Assembly: GCA_036897625.1 (NCBI GenBank) | Contig: JAYMTA010000770.1 | Span: 1-24,356 of the forward strand | DNA length: 24,356 bases | Direction of reading: 5' to 3' | Origin: Pelargonium cotyledonis | Taxonomy: Eukaryota; Streptophyta; Magnoliopsida; Geraniales; Geraniaceae | Shown: piece by piece, positions 1-9,193 of the stretch | Layout: the number at the start of each line of letters is the position of its first letter | Position numbering within the stretch: the first letter of the stretch is position 1 | The notes under the pieces: model-generated | Told to the model about the DNA's origin: nothing | The model's input: the letters and a program-made list of their open reading frames with translations, nothing else | Databases searched by the model: none | Made by a program: the position numbers and the translations under genes

Positions 1-2
1 GG

Positions 3-401
3 AGCGCGGTTTCCATTCATCGCCGCTGGCTGTCCGGGGACGTGCAGGTCCGGTTCGGGACGGTTTTCACGAAACCCGACCCGGTTGGTTGCGGGGTGGT
101 GGTGACGTGTGGCGGGAAAGAGGGCGGTGAGATGGAGGTGAGCATGCAGGTGGAGCACATGGATGGAAGGATTTTGAACGGGAAGGACAGTTTGGTCATT
201 TTGCAAGGGGCGATCGAGAATGGGAAGAGAAAGAGGCGGCTGGAGGGGCAAAATGGTAAAAAGAGCTCCAACGAGTTCGATGAAATGAAGAATAGGAGGA
301 GAAAGAGAATGCTGAGAATAGAGAGGACGTTGGATTTGGTCTGTATTGCCACTGGGTTCACTAGTTTTATTTCATTTTGGTCCCTCGTTTTATTCAGGTG
401 A
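3..401 (+). CDS. 3' end of an uncharacterised plant gene with a C-terminal membrane segment
   Basis: The reading frame is open from the left edge of the window to a TGA at 399-401, so the start lies outside and this is a partial gene. The visible part (about 132 residues) has an N-terminal stretch of alternating hydrophobic and charged residues that looks like beta-strands (SGDVQVRF, GCGVVVTCGG, EMEVSMQVEH). A basic Lys/Arg-rich segment follows (GKRKRRLEG, KNRRRKRMLR), then a final hydrophobic segment of about 20 residues (LVCIATGFTSFISFWSLVLF) ending three bases before the stop. This order, a soluble domain, a basic hinge and one C-terminal membrane span, suggests a tail-anchored or type II membrane protein with the soluble part in the cytosol; that is inference. 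I do not recognise the family. The GTG at 42 is not a real start because the frame continues upstream. The opposite-strand ORF at 17-361 is a shadow of this one. Confidence 0.6.
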   Translation, partial: SAVSIHRRWLSGDVQVRFGTVFTKPDPVGCGVVVTCGGKEGGEMEVSMQVEHMDGRILNGKDSLVILQGAIENGKRKRRLEGQNGKKSSNEFDEMKNRRRKRMLRIERTLDLVCIATGFTSFISFWSLVLFR

Positions 402-710
402 AACTGGATATATATTTATACCGTTAATTAAACCGTTAGAGACAGTTACAGAAAAGAAGAGTTATAAGAATGTATCTCTATAAGGAAAGAGAAAATTAAT
501 TATTAATTCATTTTTTTTATTATATTTGTGAGAGTTTGGGAAATTGATGAGAAAAAATCAATGCTATGTCCCTCATGTAAGCAAGCAATAAATGATGTAT
601 TTTAATTCAAATACTATACTATACTATACTTGCATATAATATTATATATATGTGTGTATACATCCACTGAAATGAAATATATGCAGTCCTTAGAGAGCTA
701 AATAATATAG
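402..710. other. Intergenic, no gene seen
   Basis: AT-rich DNA downstream of the first gene. It contains a short TACTA-type microsatellite at about 609-630 and TA-rich runs. No open frame of interest, RNA gene or terminal inverted repeat was found. Confidence 0.6.
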
Positions 711-911
711 GGAAATTGTATTGTATATATGTTGGTTCCATCCATCATTCTCTGTTTCTGTTTATATCATTATAGTTCATAATTCACATGGTTAGGTTCT
801 TAATCAACATTAGTCATTAGACTATATATAGAGTTAACGTGCAAATGAAAGGGGCCGGCGGCCCATTGGGCTGAATTCTTACATTGATATAAACGACGTC
901 GTTTGGAAAGA
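711..911 (+). repeat. Promoter-like segmental duplication, copy A (orphan)
   Basis: This stretch aligns by eye, with small gaps, to 2506-2716 directly upstream of psaO. Shared blocks, in the same order, include the TTGTAT...ATGTTGGTT start, CATCATTCTCTG, AATTCACAT, TTAATCAACATTAGTCATTAGACTA and a final AAACGACGTCG..TTGGAAAG block with an ACGT core. In this copy the last block is the perfect palindrome AAACGACGTCGTTT at 891-904. GGCCCA and TGGGCT (site II-like motifs) lie next to each other at about 861-872. No psaO-like exon follows this copy. It may be an orphan promoter copy or a dispersed repeat. Confidence 0.6.
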
Positions 912-1521
912 ATTAGACGTCAGACGCGCGGAGGCAAAAAAGTGGACCTGCAAGTTTTTGAAATGATTGTACGAGTATATATATGCTTTAATGCTATTTT
1001 GTTATGGTCTGAATTCCTGTTTCCAGCATTGCTGTAGATCGATCATGCGATTTCAATTTTCTGTCCTTTTAGTTATATTTTTCACTTCTCATTATGTGAT
1101 TGGCTTGGAGAGTGATAAGACAAGATCTAACTAGTTTTGTTTTTAGTTTTCAAATTTTAGTTTATAAGAATTGTCATTATATAATTAAAAGTTATGGACA
1201 AATAGTATAAGCCAGTTATTTCTGCACCTTACCCTGTTGATTGAAGAATCAGAAGAGACAGAATAGCATTAATGGAGGTAAGGAGAGAGAGACACACAGA
1301 TAGAGAAGTAGGAGACAGAGGTGAGGAACAGGGAGAGAGAGAGAGAGAATTGGTATCCGAAAATAGTTAAGATTTATTCACAATGCAGTTTATGATTTAC
1401 AAGCTATTTCTTCTTTGCTTCAAAATTTATATCCGAAAATGGTTAAGATTTATTCTAACCCAGACAGAAATCTGGGTCTGTGTTGGACTTGAATAATGTC
1501 TTTTACATGACAGCTTGTTAG
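912..1521. other. Intergenic with GA tract and short direct repeat
   Basis: No gene seen. A GA-rich tract lies at about 1284-1348, comparable in position to the GA leader that follows copy B in front of psaO. A direct repeat of about 23 bases (TATCCGAAAAT[A/G]GTTAAGATTT...) occurs at about 1354 and again at about 1430. A 6 bp hairpin (CCCAGA/TCTGGG) lies at about 1459-1476. Confidence 0.5.
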
Positions 1522-1688
1522 TCTGGGAAGAAAGTCATTATGAGCCAATGCCATATTTTAATTCTCCTTGCATTTCTGGAGTTAAAGAGCTTTGAATTGC
1601 CTTGCGTCGAGCTCAAGGAAAGGTGGGATTCTCCTAAGGTTGTGTTTCTAGCAGGAGATCGATTAACAAAATGATGATGGATAACCAG
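1522..1688 (+). pseudogene. Possible degenerate exon of unknown origin
   Basis: The segment is bounded by a plausible acceptor (TTGTTAG|TCTGGG) and a plausible donor (AACCAG|GTTAGT). The frame starting at TGG 1524 reads WEESHYEPMPYF, NSPCISGVKEL, then a TGA, then ALRRAQGKVGFS, then a TAA. Shifting frame after this gives KVVFLAGDRLTK. The composition is protein-like and unlike the flanking DNA, but two stops and a shift break it. I do not recognise the family. It could be a gene remnant or chance. Confidence 0.25.
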
Positions 1689-2505
1689 GTTAGTGTGATG
1701 GGCAAAAAGGTTAGCACACGATAAGGGAAAAACAACAAATATGAAACTTCCTATTACTCAAAGGCAAATTACAAAGAGTTGGAGATGGTCTGGGCAAGTG
1801 TTGCCCTCCCCTATTCATACTAGAATCCTACTTAAATGAACGGGTATGATTAAAACTACACAAGCACTTTTGATGGTTGTGATTACCTTTCTAGATGATC
1901 CTTTTAAGTTTCCTTATAATTATAGAGTTATTCACTTATGTTTATTGTGATTGAACATAGAATTTAGGTTGTTGTTTTATGTTTAATCACCTAGCTAGCG
2001 ACACATAATTGAATGAGACAAATATATTGGATTGTGTAATGTTGAACTTGTTTATTTAAAAGTATAGGTTGAGTCATATTGTCCATTCATAAGTGGACCA
2101 TATTTGTTCATATAATTCAGGCGGTTTAATAACTGGACTGTGTTCAGGTTAATCTATTGAATATAATGCTAAATTTTCAACACAGTTTGGTAACACATAT
2201 TGTCACCACTACGCAGATGAAACATACTGAAACAGAATCATTCGCACCTTTATTTAACAGACAAGAATTGTGGAAAGAAAGATGAGTAATTGTTATTATC
2301 ATATAAGATGAAACATGTTATGAATTCATTAATTAGTGTAGGTATGTTAGGGAAATGGAGAGTGAAGGGGTGGAGAGTGGAGATGGTTAAGCAAGCAAAT
2401 GCACATTATAATTAGTTGTGTGATTGGGAAATTAAAGATAAGAGACGGTAGTTACTTGTAATGTGGTGTTGTGGTTGTCCCATCGCACATAACAATGAAC
2501 ATTAA
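1689..2505. other. Intergenic, no gene seen
   Basis: AT-rich sequence without a convincing open frame, RNA gene or element boundary on either strand. Confidence 0.5.
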
Positions 2506-2716
2506 ATTTGTATTGTATAGATGTTGGTTGGTTCCATCAATCATTCTCTGATGACCAGTTTGTGTTTATATCAATATCATCACAGTTCACAGTTCACAAT
2601 TCACATAATCACATGGTTGGGTTGTTAATCAACATTAGTCATTAGACTACAATAGAACTCCAACCTGGGCTCAATTGTCACACTAATATTGATACAAACG
2701 ACGTCGCTTGGAAAGA
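2506..2716 (+). repeat. Promoter-like segmental duplication, copy B (upstream of psaO)
   Basis: Second copy of the segment at 711-911, ending about 240 bases before the psaO start codon. It ends with the block AAACGACGTCG.TTGGAAAG at about 2697-2715, which carries an ACGT core of the kind bound by bZIP factors (family knowledge; binding here is inference). No clear TATA box is seen between this block and the GA leader. TATA-less promoters are known for several plant photosystem genes. Confidence 0.6.
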
Positions 2717-2880
2717 AGTAGAGGAGCGTGAGGGTGGAGCCCACACTATCCAGAAAAGTAGGAGGTGGCGGAAGCAGATTGAAGGAGGAGACATCCACGC
2801 AATCCACGCAATCCGGAACTTGTGTTCCCAATTCATTCTCACATTTTACAATAAACACTCACAGTTCACGAATCACAACT

Positions 2881-2885
<5 letters not shown>

Positions 2886-2921
<36 letters not shown>
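2886..2921 (+). repeat. GA microsatellite in the psaO leader
   Basis: About 18 uninterrupted GA/AG dinucleotides end 37 bases before the psaO ATG, so they are probably in the 5' UTR or core promoter. GA repeats in plant leaders are targets of BPC/GAGA-binding proteins (known for the family); use here is inferred. The tract is also likely to vary in length between individuals. Confidence 0.8.
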
Positions 2922-2924
<3 letters not shown>

Positions 2925-2958
2925 TTGGAGGAGAAATTAATCAAGAAGATCGAAGAAA

Positions 2959-3840
2959 ATGGCTGCTGCTACTTCCTCGTCACTGTCCCTGACTTCAGGT
3001 TTCTTGAAACCCACGTTGGTGCCAACAAGGAAGAACCCAATGAGTGTGGGACTTCGTGGATCATCTTCAGCTCGCAAGGTTACTTGGTAATATTTTATTT
3101 ATTATTCACCTGCACCTGCACCTGCTTTCATTAGTTTCAATCAATCATTTATAATCTAACATTAATGAATTTTGTGCAATTCAATATTAATTGTACGTAG
3201 TGCGAGCTTTCCTAGCGATTGGCTTCGTCGGGATCTGAATGTGATCGGGTTTGGACTCATCGGGTGGTTGGCTCCCTCCAGCATCCCCGCCATTGACGGA
3301 AAGAGTCTCACCGGTCTCTTCTTCGATAGCATTGGGACCGAGCTCGCTCACTTCCCCACTCCACCCGCCGTCACATCTCAATTCTGGTTAGTACTAGCTA
3401 ACTGATTCTAACCGATCGGATTAATGCTAACTAATTGTACGGTCGTGTTTAGTATTTCAACACAAACAAAAGCTAAACATATCGTTTTTGCTCCTTCGTA
3501 TTGACCTATGTAGCACACAACAACTAATACACAAATTGCTAAGGATATGAATGGTTCTGGTAGCCCGTATTCATGGAAAACCCAAGCCCAAATGTTGTGG
3601 AAAAAGAGTTCAAATAAAGAAGGTCCCACCGAGACTTGAACTCGGGTTACTGGATTCAGAGCCCAATGTCCTGACCACTAGACCATGGGACCATTTGTTA
3701 TTGAGTATTGGTTGTACTTATTTATATACATGTATTAAAATGGTTTCAGGTTGTGGTTGGTGACATGGCACTTGGGTTTGTTCTTGTGCCTCACTTTTGG
3801 GCAAATTGGATTCAAGGGAAGGACCGAGAAGTACTTTTAA
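2959..3840 (+). CDS. psaO: Photosystem I subunit O (PSI-O), nucleus-encoded, chloroplast-targeted
   Basis: The exons are 2959-3086, 3201-3386 and 3750-3840, 405 coding bases and 134 residues. Both introns (3087-3200, 3387-3749) are GT-AG and the frame is kept across both junctions: codon TG|T at the first, TG|G at the second. Residues 1-~45 are rich in Ala, Ser, Thr, Arg and Lys, a typical chloroplast transit peptide; cleavage probably falls near the KVTCASF stretch. The mature part matches PSI-O: DWLRRDLNVIGFGLIGWLAP, then GKSLTGLFFDSIGTELAHFP, then FWLWLVTWHLGLFLCLTFGQ, ending GRTEKYF. The two hydrophobic stretches are the two thylakoid membrane helices of this subunit. PSI-O sits near PSI-L, PSI-H and PSI-A and helps in balancing excitation between the photosystems (family knowledge). 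The start is the first ATG after the GA leader. Intron 1 has a CTGCAC hexamer repeat at about 3108-3125, and intron 2 carries an antisense tRNA gene. Confidence 0.95.
3621..3692 (-). tRNA. tRNA-Gln (anticodon CTG)
   Basis: Read on the minus strand, 72 bases fold into a full cloverleaf. The 7 bp acceptor stem GGTCCCA/TGGGACC is perfect. The D-arm is GTCTAGTGGTCAGGAC and contains the A box. The anticodon arm is TTGGG-CTCTGAA-TCCAG, giving anticodon CTG with one G-T and one T-G wobble pair. The T-arm CCGAG-TTCAAGT-CTCGG is perfect and contains the B box. The discriminator base is T and CCA is not encoded, as expected for a nuclear gene. A run of five T on the transcribed strand (3601-3605) lies about 15 bases past the 3' end as a Pol III terminator, with CAA-rich and TATA-like sequence upstream (about 3693-3730). 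It lies wholly inside psaO intron 2 in the opposite orientation. Confidence 0.93.
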
Positions 3841-4407
3841 TTCCAATCTCACCTATTTTCCTATGTATTTTACATGTATTTCTCTAATTTCTTTGTATCA
3901 TACATTTTTATAATCTTATTTCCACCAACTTTAGTAGTTTCTTATGTGCTATCTCATATTTTACTGGTGGGACTACTTCGTGGTCTCTATAATTCGAAAA
4001 CTTTAACAATATTTTGGGAGATTAATGTTGAAAGTGTGTATGAGCTACTATGCCTGCACTTCGGGACTATTTCATCTCTGTACAATCTCGTACTTAAGAC
4101 TTGAACCACATTCGTGGTTTTGATGTGATCGATCGTACAATGAATCAGTATTGGTTCTCAAAATTCACAGCAAATACATAACAAAGTGTATTGATTTACA
4201 AAGGTAAATATTTATGCATATTTTTCACCAACATGACACAAACTATTCTTGTTTAAGTATGTACTATTTCCATTCTTCCTCTTTCTCAAAAACTTGGAAA
4301 TAGTTTGACTAGTGAAGTATTTTACATATGGTACAATGAAGACCAATTAATCATTAAATTTTATATATATCCCTTCAAAAAATCATTAAATTCTATATTA
4401 TAATAAT
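3841..4407. other. psaO 3' UTR and intergenic DNA
   Basis: The first few hundred bases probably hold the psaO 3' UTR, but I could not fix a poly(A) site. The open frame at 3874-4104 is AT-rich and hydrophobic by composition and resembles no family. Nothing else was found. Confidence 0.5.
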
Positions 4408-4433
4408 AAAAAAGAACATATAATGGAAGCCGT
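4408..4433 (+). repeat. Target-site duplication, left copy
   Basis: A 26-base direct repeat (A-run, then GAACATATAATG, then AAGCCGT) that recurs at 4981-5006 with one mismatch (GG versus GC). It brackets the insertion at 4434-4980. Confidence 0.85.
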
Positions 4434-4980
4434 CTCTCTCTGTGTGCCGCCGCCTCTCTCCATCAGTGTGCTAGGATTTGATTGACGTATAGTGCAGCCG
4501 CCTTTGGCGCCTCTGCCGCTGGAGTTTTTGCCTTCGGTATTGCAAAGAGATGCTGGAGTTCACGCAAAACGCCGTCTTCAGTTCAGATCTGGGTTGTACC
4601 AGTAGGATTTTAGTTTTTTAGTTTAGTTTTGTTTAGTGGTCTTCCTCCCTCGTTGGATGTTGATTTTTCCTCCCTCGATGGATGTTGATTTTTGTGTTTA
4701 TTGAATCTTCTTGTGGTTAAGGTTTAGTGTTTTTTTAGGTTGTTCCCGCGATCACTGATGATCCGGGCTGGAATACTAGCAACTCTGGGTCTCGCGTTAG
4801 GATTTGGATGATTGTCTAGTATTGAGTTTCTCTCTTCCGCTTAGATCGGGGATAGGATCAGCGATATAGATGCTAGTTGTTTTTGGTTCCTATATCTTAA
4901 TCTGATTCTTTGGAAGTATGATGTTTCTCATTGTAATTCTTTTATGATTTTTCAGAATAATACTAGTATTATTTACCTCA
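4434..4980 (+). mobile_element. Short non-LTR-type retroelement insertion (LINE derivative or SINE)
   Basis: A ~547 bp segment sits between 26-base direct repeats and ends in an A-rich run (...TTTACCTC then A's), the mark of target-primed reverse transcription. The left end is GC-rich (GCCGCCGCCTCTC, repeated CCGCC/CCGCTG blocks), like a LINE 5' UTR. The right end (TTGTAATTCTTTTATG...TATTATTTACCTC-A) resembles the 3' tail of plant L1 elements. There is no coding capacity. An internal tandem of about 26 bases (CCTCCCTCG[T/A]TGGATGTTGATTTTT) lies at about 4642-4693. No clear tRNA-like A/B boxes were seen, so an internally deleted LINE is a little more likely than a tRNA-derived SINE. The single mismatch in the duplication suggests a fairly recent insertion. 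Confidence 0.7.
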
Positions 4981-5006
4981 AAAAAAGAACATATAATGCA
5001 AGCCGT
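4981..5006 (+). repeat. Target-site duplication, right copy
   Basis: Right-hand partner of 4408-4433; 25 of 26 bases match. Confidence 0.85.
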
Positions 5007-5338
5007 TTCGAGTACTATAAAATTGATTATAGCTAGAGTTTTCATTCAAAACTTAATTTTCATCTCCTTTTACAAACCAGATAAATAGAAAGCTTGGAGG
5101 GTAAAACTGTAAAAGCACTGGTCAATACAATCCCATTATGAGTTTTAAAAAAATTAGCTATTTGTAAAATTAGACCCATAATTAGCAACTTCTTCACAAA
5201 GTGTCTGATACAGATTTTCTCAATACTTTCCTATTCCAAATCCTAAACCAATTATGCTCTCTGCCTATTTCTCTCTATATGTACACTCACACAAACACAC
5301 AATCACAAGCTCAATTACCACTAATTGTGATCGATTCT
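5007..5338. other. Upstream region of the small unknown gene at 5358
   Basis: About 330 bases of AT-rich promoter region. A TATA-like TCTATAT lies at about 5273-5279. No other gene was found. Confidence 0.4.
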
Positions 5339-5357
5339 GAGAGAGAGAGAGAGAGAG
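5339..5357 (+). repeat. GA tract abutting the start codon
   Basis: Nineteen bases of alternating GA run directly into the ATG at 5358, so the start codon context is AGAGATGG. It resembles the GA leader of psaO and may be a GAGA-type regulatory site. Confidence 0.75.
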
Positions 5358-6067
5358 ATGGATTTTGAAGAGCAAGAGTCGACAATGTTGGTGAATCGAG
5401 AGCAAGAGCATCAAGAAACAGAGCAAGTGTACAAGGAGATCATTCAAGATCAATCAAGAACTCAGGAGAATGTGGAGTTGCACCCTAGACTGTTATCGTT
5501 CTTGGAAAGAGACAGCTCCTTCTTGACTTCATGGAATTGGAACCCTAAAGAGTATCTTCCTTTTTCTCCTTCCTATTTCAACACACATCACTACATGAAG
5601 TTCCAGCTTGGTTCCTTCTATCTCTTCAACAATGTCAGTCTCTATCTCTATTTCTCTCTCTATATGTCAGTCTCTATCTCTATTTCTCTCTCTATATATG
5701 TCCTTCATGATCAAGAAACCAATCTTTGGTACTAATTTTGTTTTTGTTTTTCTCTATCCTCAGGAGCTAGTCTACTTGATTCACAACAAATCTGATGACC
5801 TCAATCTCAGGGAACAAGTCCTACACCCAAAAACTGTAAGAAGCTGATTCTGATAACACACACACACACACACAGAGTACTATACACACCTTTGTTTTCT
5901 AGTATTTTACAGTTTCTTTTCAAATTTGGACTAATGGGTTTGTTTTTCATTGTTTACAGGTTACTGAAATCGAACAAGAAGGCTCAGAAACAGGGGAGGC
6001 TGATTCGCAAATCACACACCAAGACTCGCAACCAGAAGAGAATATTGTTTTGGATATTATTCAGTAG
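5358..6067 (+). CDS. Small acidic protein of unknown function (three exons)
   Basis: The model is 5358-5633, 5764-5835 and 5960-6067, all joined in phase 0 by GT-AG introns (donors GTCAGT and GTAAGA; acceptors CTCAG and TACAG), giving 151 residues. The N-terminus is rich in Glu and Gln (MDFEEQEST..., REQEHQETEQVYKE). The middle has a Trp/aromatic stretch (LLSFLERDSSFLTSWNWNPK, SPSYFNTHHYMKF). The C-terminus is acidic and Gln-rich and ends ENIVLDIIQ. No signal peptide, membrane span or known motif is seen. The start is the first ATG after the GA tract. Intron 1 contains a 32-base pyrimidine-rich direct repeat (TCAGTCTCTATC... at about 5635 and 5667), which duplicates the donor-like GTCAGT, so alternative splicing is possible. 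Without splicing, the frame ends at 5733-5735 after 125 residues. A poly(A) signal AATAAA is at 6149-6154. I do not recognise the family. Confidence 0.7.
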
Positions 6068-6420
6068 TTCTTGTTTATACTAAATGCATAGCAATTTCAT
6101 ATAGACTATGGTTTTTTCTATTGTTTTGTATGTTTTAGACAAAAGATCAATAAAGAGAAGGGTTTGGGAAATTATACCATATTTCTGCTTTGGTGCTTTA
6201 CTTTCGTCTCCTCCTGATAATTCAGTATCCAAGTTGCATGTTTTTTAACTGTAAGAAAGTAAAATGACACACACAACCATGAACTTTTGGATTAATCAGT
6301 AACATTGTATACATACGTGTAGAAAATATACGAAAAGAGTAGCGAATGCAATAGTAATGACACATCCGATGTCACAATAATATGTAGTTTATGTTTAGAA
6401 CTCGTTATTGTTGACCGGAG
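6068..6420. other. Convergent intergenic region between the unknown gene and NIT4
   Basis: About 350 bases serve as 3' flank for both converging genes. AATAAA at 6149-6154 fits the plus-strand gene. No further gene was found. Confidence 0.6.
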
Positions 6421-8996
6421 TTATTTGTGAGTAGCTTCTGTCTTCGGATATGTTGATGTGAAAGTCACGGGATTCGCTGGTTGATCCTTCACAGTAAGAC
6501 TCAGCACTTCAGGCCTTGCATAATGCCCCACCACATCAAAATCAAATTTTGCCCTCACTATGTCTCCAAGATCTGAGCATTGTTCATAACACTCAGAATT
6601 TGATAGTCACAGCAAAATAAAATCGCAATTTGCAAAGTTTGCACCAAAGAAGCAATGACTTACCAAGATCTGCTGAGATGAGAGCCTCCCCGTCATAATT
6701 GGGTCCAGCTAAAACAGTTCCTGAAGGTGAGATAATGACACTGCCACCGGCACAGACAACAGAGTCAGGAGTGAGATCTTCGGTGCCTGAGAATTCATAT
6801 TCCGAAGGAGGTGGATAGTCTTTCCTTCGACAAAACTGGTTTGCTGATAAAACAAAGCATCCACCCTCGAGAGCAATGTGAGTCATCGATGCTTGCCAGA
6901 TCTCTCTAGCATCAGCCGTTGGTGTGCAGTATATTTCAATGCCTATAGGCATTAATTGAAGAAGTTAGCACAGAATATTGGAAGAGTTTGAGGATTACAT
7001 TGATATCTCCATCGCGTAAAAAACATAATCAACATCAAATTCAAATGTATATTTGATTACAAACAAAGCAGAAAGTCATTATTATTGTCTCTAAGCACAG
7101 ACTACCAAACACAATTAACGCAGAGAACCTAATAGATAGGCATTGCAAATCAGAAAAGCCAATTGAATTACAGAAGTGTCTAAAGCGTGGACCTTGATAA
7201 CTGTCATCTATTCAATCATGATCTAATGTATTCATAGCATCATGGTACCACCTTCACCATATCCTATATATGCCTCAACCTTTTACTCATTACATTGAAA
7301 ATCTAAACAAATTAATTGTTTATTATCAATACTAGAGCTCATACCATGCAAGCTACACCCCCCATGGCCTCATATTAACAAAATAAAGTCCATATGCAAA
7401 AAGGGTTCCAAAGAAAGGAGTAAGAAGCACAAGAAAATACATGAAAGAAGCACTTGAAATAATGTCAAGACTCAAGAGTTCACACTTACTCACTTAGGTA
7501 GTATTTGGATTAAACTTTATGGAATGAAGTCTCATTCCAAAGCCACATTCATGACCAAAAAGTCATAATCCGAACATCAAGAATATGAATCTCATTCTCA
7601 TGATCTCATTCATGTATAAAAATTATAATTTAAACGTTACTTTAATGACTAACCTTTCGCGTACATTGCTGTCCTGAGAAGAGGCATTCTGTTTTCCCAA
7701 CAAATGGCAGCACCGATCTTTCCCAATGGAGTTTCAAAAACCGGGATGGTGGATCCATCTCCGAATCCCCAAATTATACGCTCAAGTGCAGTTGGCATGA
7801 GTTTCCTGTGCTTCCCCAAGTAACAACCTTGACAGTCAAAGAACAAAACCGTACAGTAGAGTGTATATCCATCTCTTTCTATTACACCCATCACTAAGTA
7901 CACCTTATACTTTCCAGCCATAGCTGCTAATCGGTCAACTTCAGGACCTGCAGTAAATAGTCAAAAAACAGCATCCCTCAGCTTCACAGATTGATCGCAA
8001 ACAGTTGTGACATGATAAAATATAGATAGCTCCAACTTTGTTTCTTATATACAAGAGAAAAAGAATGGAAAATGAGATTTTAAGGGTGGTTAAGCTGAAG
8101 TGGGAGATAAAATTCCACATTAGATTAAAATAAAGTAGATAATGTTGTAAGTGAAAATTTACTAACATAAACACAATACAAGGTTGATTTTTTTTGGTAT
8201 TCAACACAGACATATTTCGAAATGTTAAATGACATTAATGCCCTTAGCTTACATAGCCTACAAAAATGAATGCTCCTCCAACAAACATACCAAAGAAATT
8301 TATAAATTGAACTATACATGAAGGGAATTTGGGCTATAAGTTTAATTTAAATTTACATTTAATACAAATTAGAAAGGAACTATTAGTTCAAATCCAACCA
8401 GCCAAAGAGAAAATTAATCAATCTACTGAAAGCCAAAACAACATATCCATTTCATTTTCTAATCAATCATGAAATCAGTAATCAGAAATGCTAAGGTTCA
8501 TAATAAATTTTATTAATTAAAAATATATATTTTTGAAGCAATAATTAAATTCAACTAGTGTGAAATTAAAGCTGTTACCAACCAGGCACATCAATGGCTG
8601 AAGCATGATACTTCCGAAAGTCCTCTTTACCCTTGTCCGTACGTTTTCCGATGGTAACCCCAAAGCTGGAGCCACGTGGATAGCCTCCCACAAACGCCTC
8701 CGGAAACACCACCAACTGTGACCCATACGACGCCGCTTCGGCCAGCAGTCTCTCCGCCTTATCTGTAATTCATTACACGTGACCCACCCATTCATTAGAA
8801 ATGTCTTTTTGCGGAAATTTTCTCGGGAAGCAAACAGAAAATAAAGTGACTGACCTAGAGTTGCCGGAGTGTCGTAGAAGATGGTGGAGGCTTGGACGAC
8901 GGTGGCGCGGACGGTCGGCGCCTGAGAGTCCGTGGCCATGTTGACTTCGGCGAAGAGAGGTCCGTCGTTGACCGGTGGAGCTGGAACTAACGCCAT
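6421..8996 (-). CDS. NIT4: Nitrilase 4 type: beta-cyano-L-alanine nitrilase/hydratase
   Basis: The exons on the minus strand are 8996-8855, 8762-8583, 7947-7654, 6942-6664 and 6572-6421, 1047 bases and 348 residues. All four introns are GT-AG with phase 1 junctions. It belongs to the carbon-nitrogen hydrolase (nitrilase) family with a complete Glu-Lys-Cys triad: Glu69 in VVFPEAF, Lys156 in GKHRKLMPT, Cys190 in [10 protein letters not shown]. Other family stretches are [80 protein letters not shown] and [16 protein letters not shown]. The N-terminal extension of about 28 residues and overall length fit plant NIT4 rather than the Brassicaceae NIT1-3 group. NIT4 converts beta-cyanoalanine to asparagine and aspartate plus ammonia, completing cyanide detoxification from ethylene synthesis or cyanogenic glucosides. 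The enzyme is usually cytosolic and forms helical oligomers (family knowledge). There is no sign of decay. Confidence 0.95.
6943..7653 (-). other. NIT4 intron 3
   Basis: A 711-base intron with no gene inside. Around 7500-7640 it contains a segment with repeated ATTCAT/CTCATTC/GAATGAG motifs, starting GTATTTGGATTAAA and ending near TAATTTAAACGTTAC. It could be a small degenerate MITE, but I found no clear terminal inverted repeat or target-site duplication. Confidence 0.4.
7948..8582 (-). other. NIT4 intron 2
   Basis: A 635-base AT-rich intron. The open frames on the minus strand in it (7941-8213, 8125-8319) are compositional and resemble no protein. No RNA gene or element boundary was seen. 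Confidence 0.6.
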
Positions 8997-9193
8997 CGTC
9001 TTCTCCGGCGTGATCGAGTGTGTCCGTACGGTTTGAGCAGCTCAGTTGGTGGCTACTGACTAGTGCGTGCTTGCTTGCTTGTGACGGTAGCAGATCAGAG
9101 ATGGGTTTTTCTAGAATCTCTCCCTCCTATTTTCGGAAGAGTTTTTTTCTTTTTTCTGATTGAAGTGATACTGAAATGAGGCACCAAAATGAA

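Noticed and set aside
2728..2940. Open frame ending in a run of Arg-Glu repeats before psaO
   Set aside because: The repeats come from the GA microsatellite; the region is the psaO leader.
7500..7645. Possible MITE in NIT4 intron 3
   Set aside because: Motifs repeat, but no convincing terminal inverted repeats with a target-site duplication could be drawn.
8125..8319. Minus-strand frames inside NIT4 intron 2
   Set aside because: Exon junctions of NIT4 are exact on both sides, and these frames are AT-driven with no family match.
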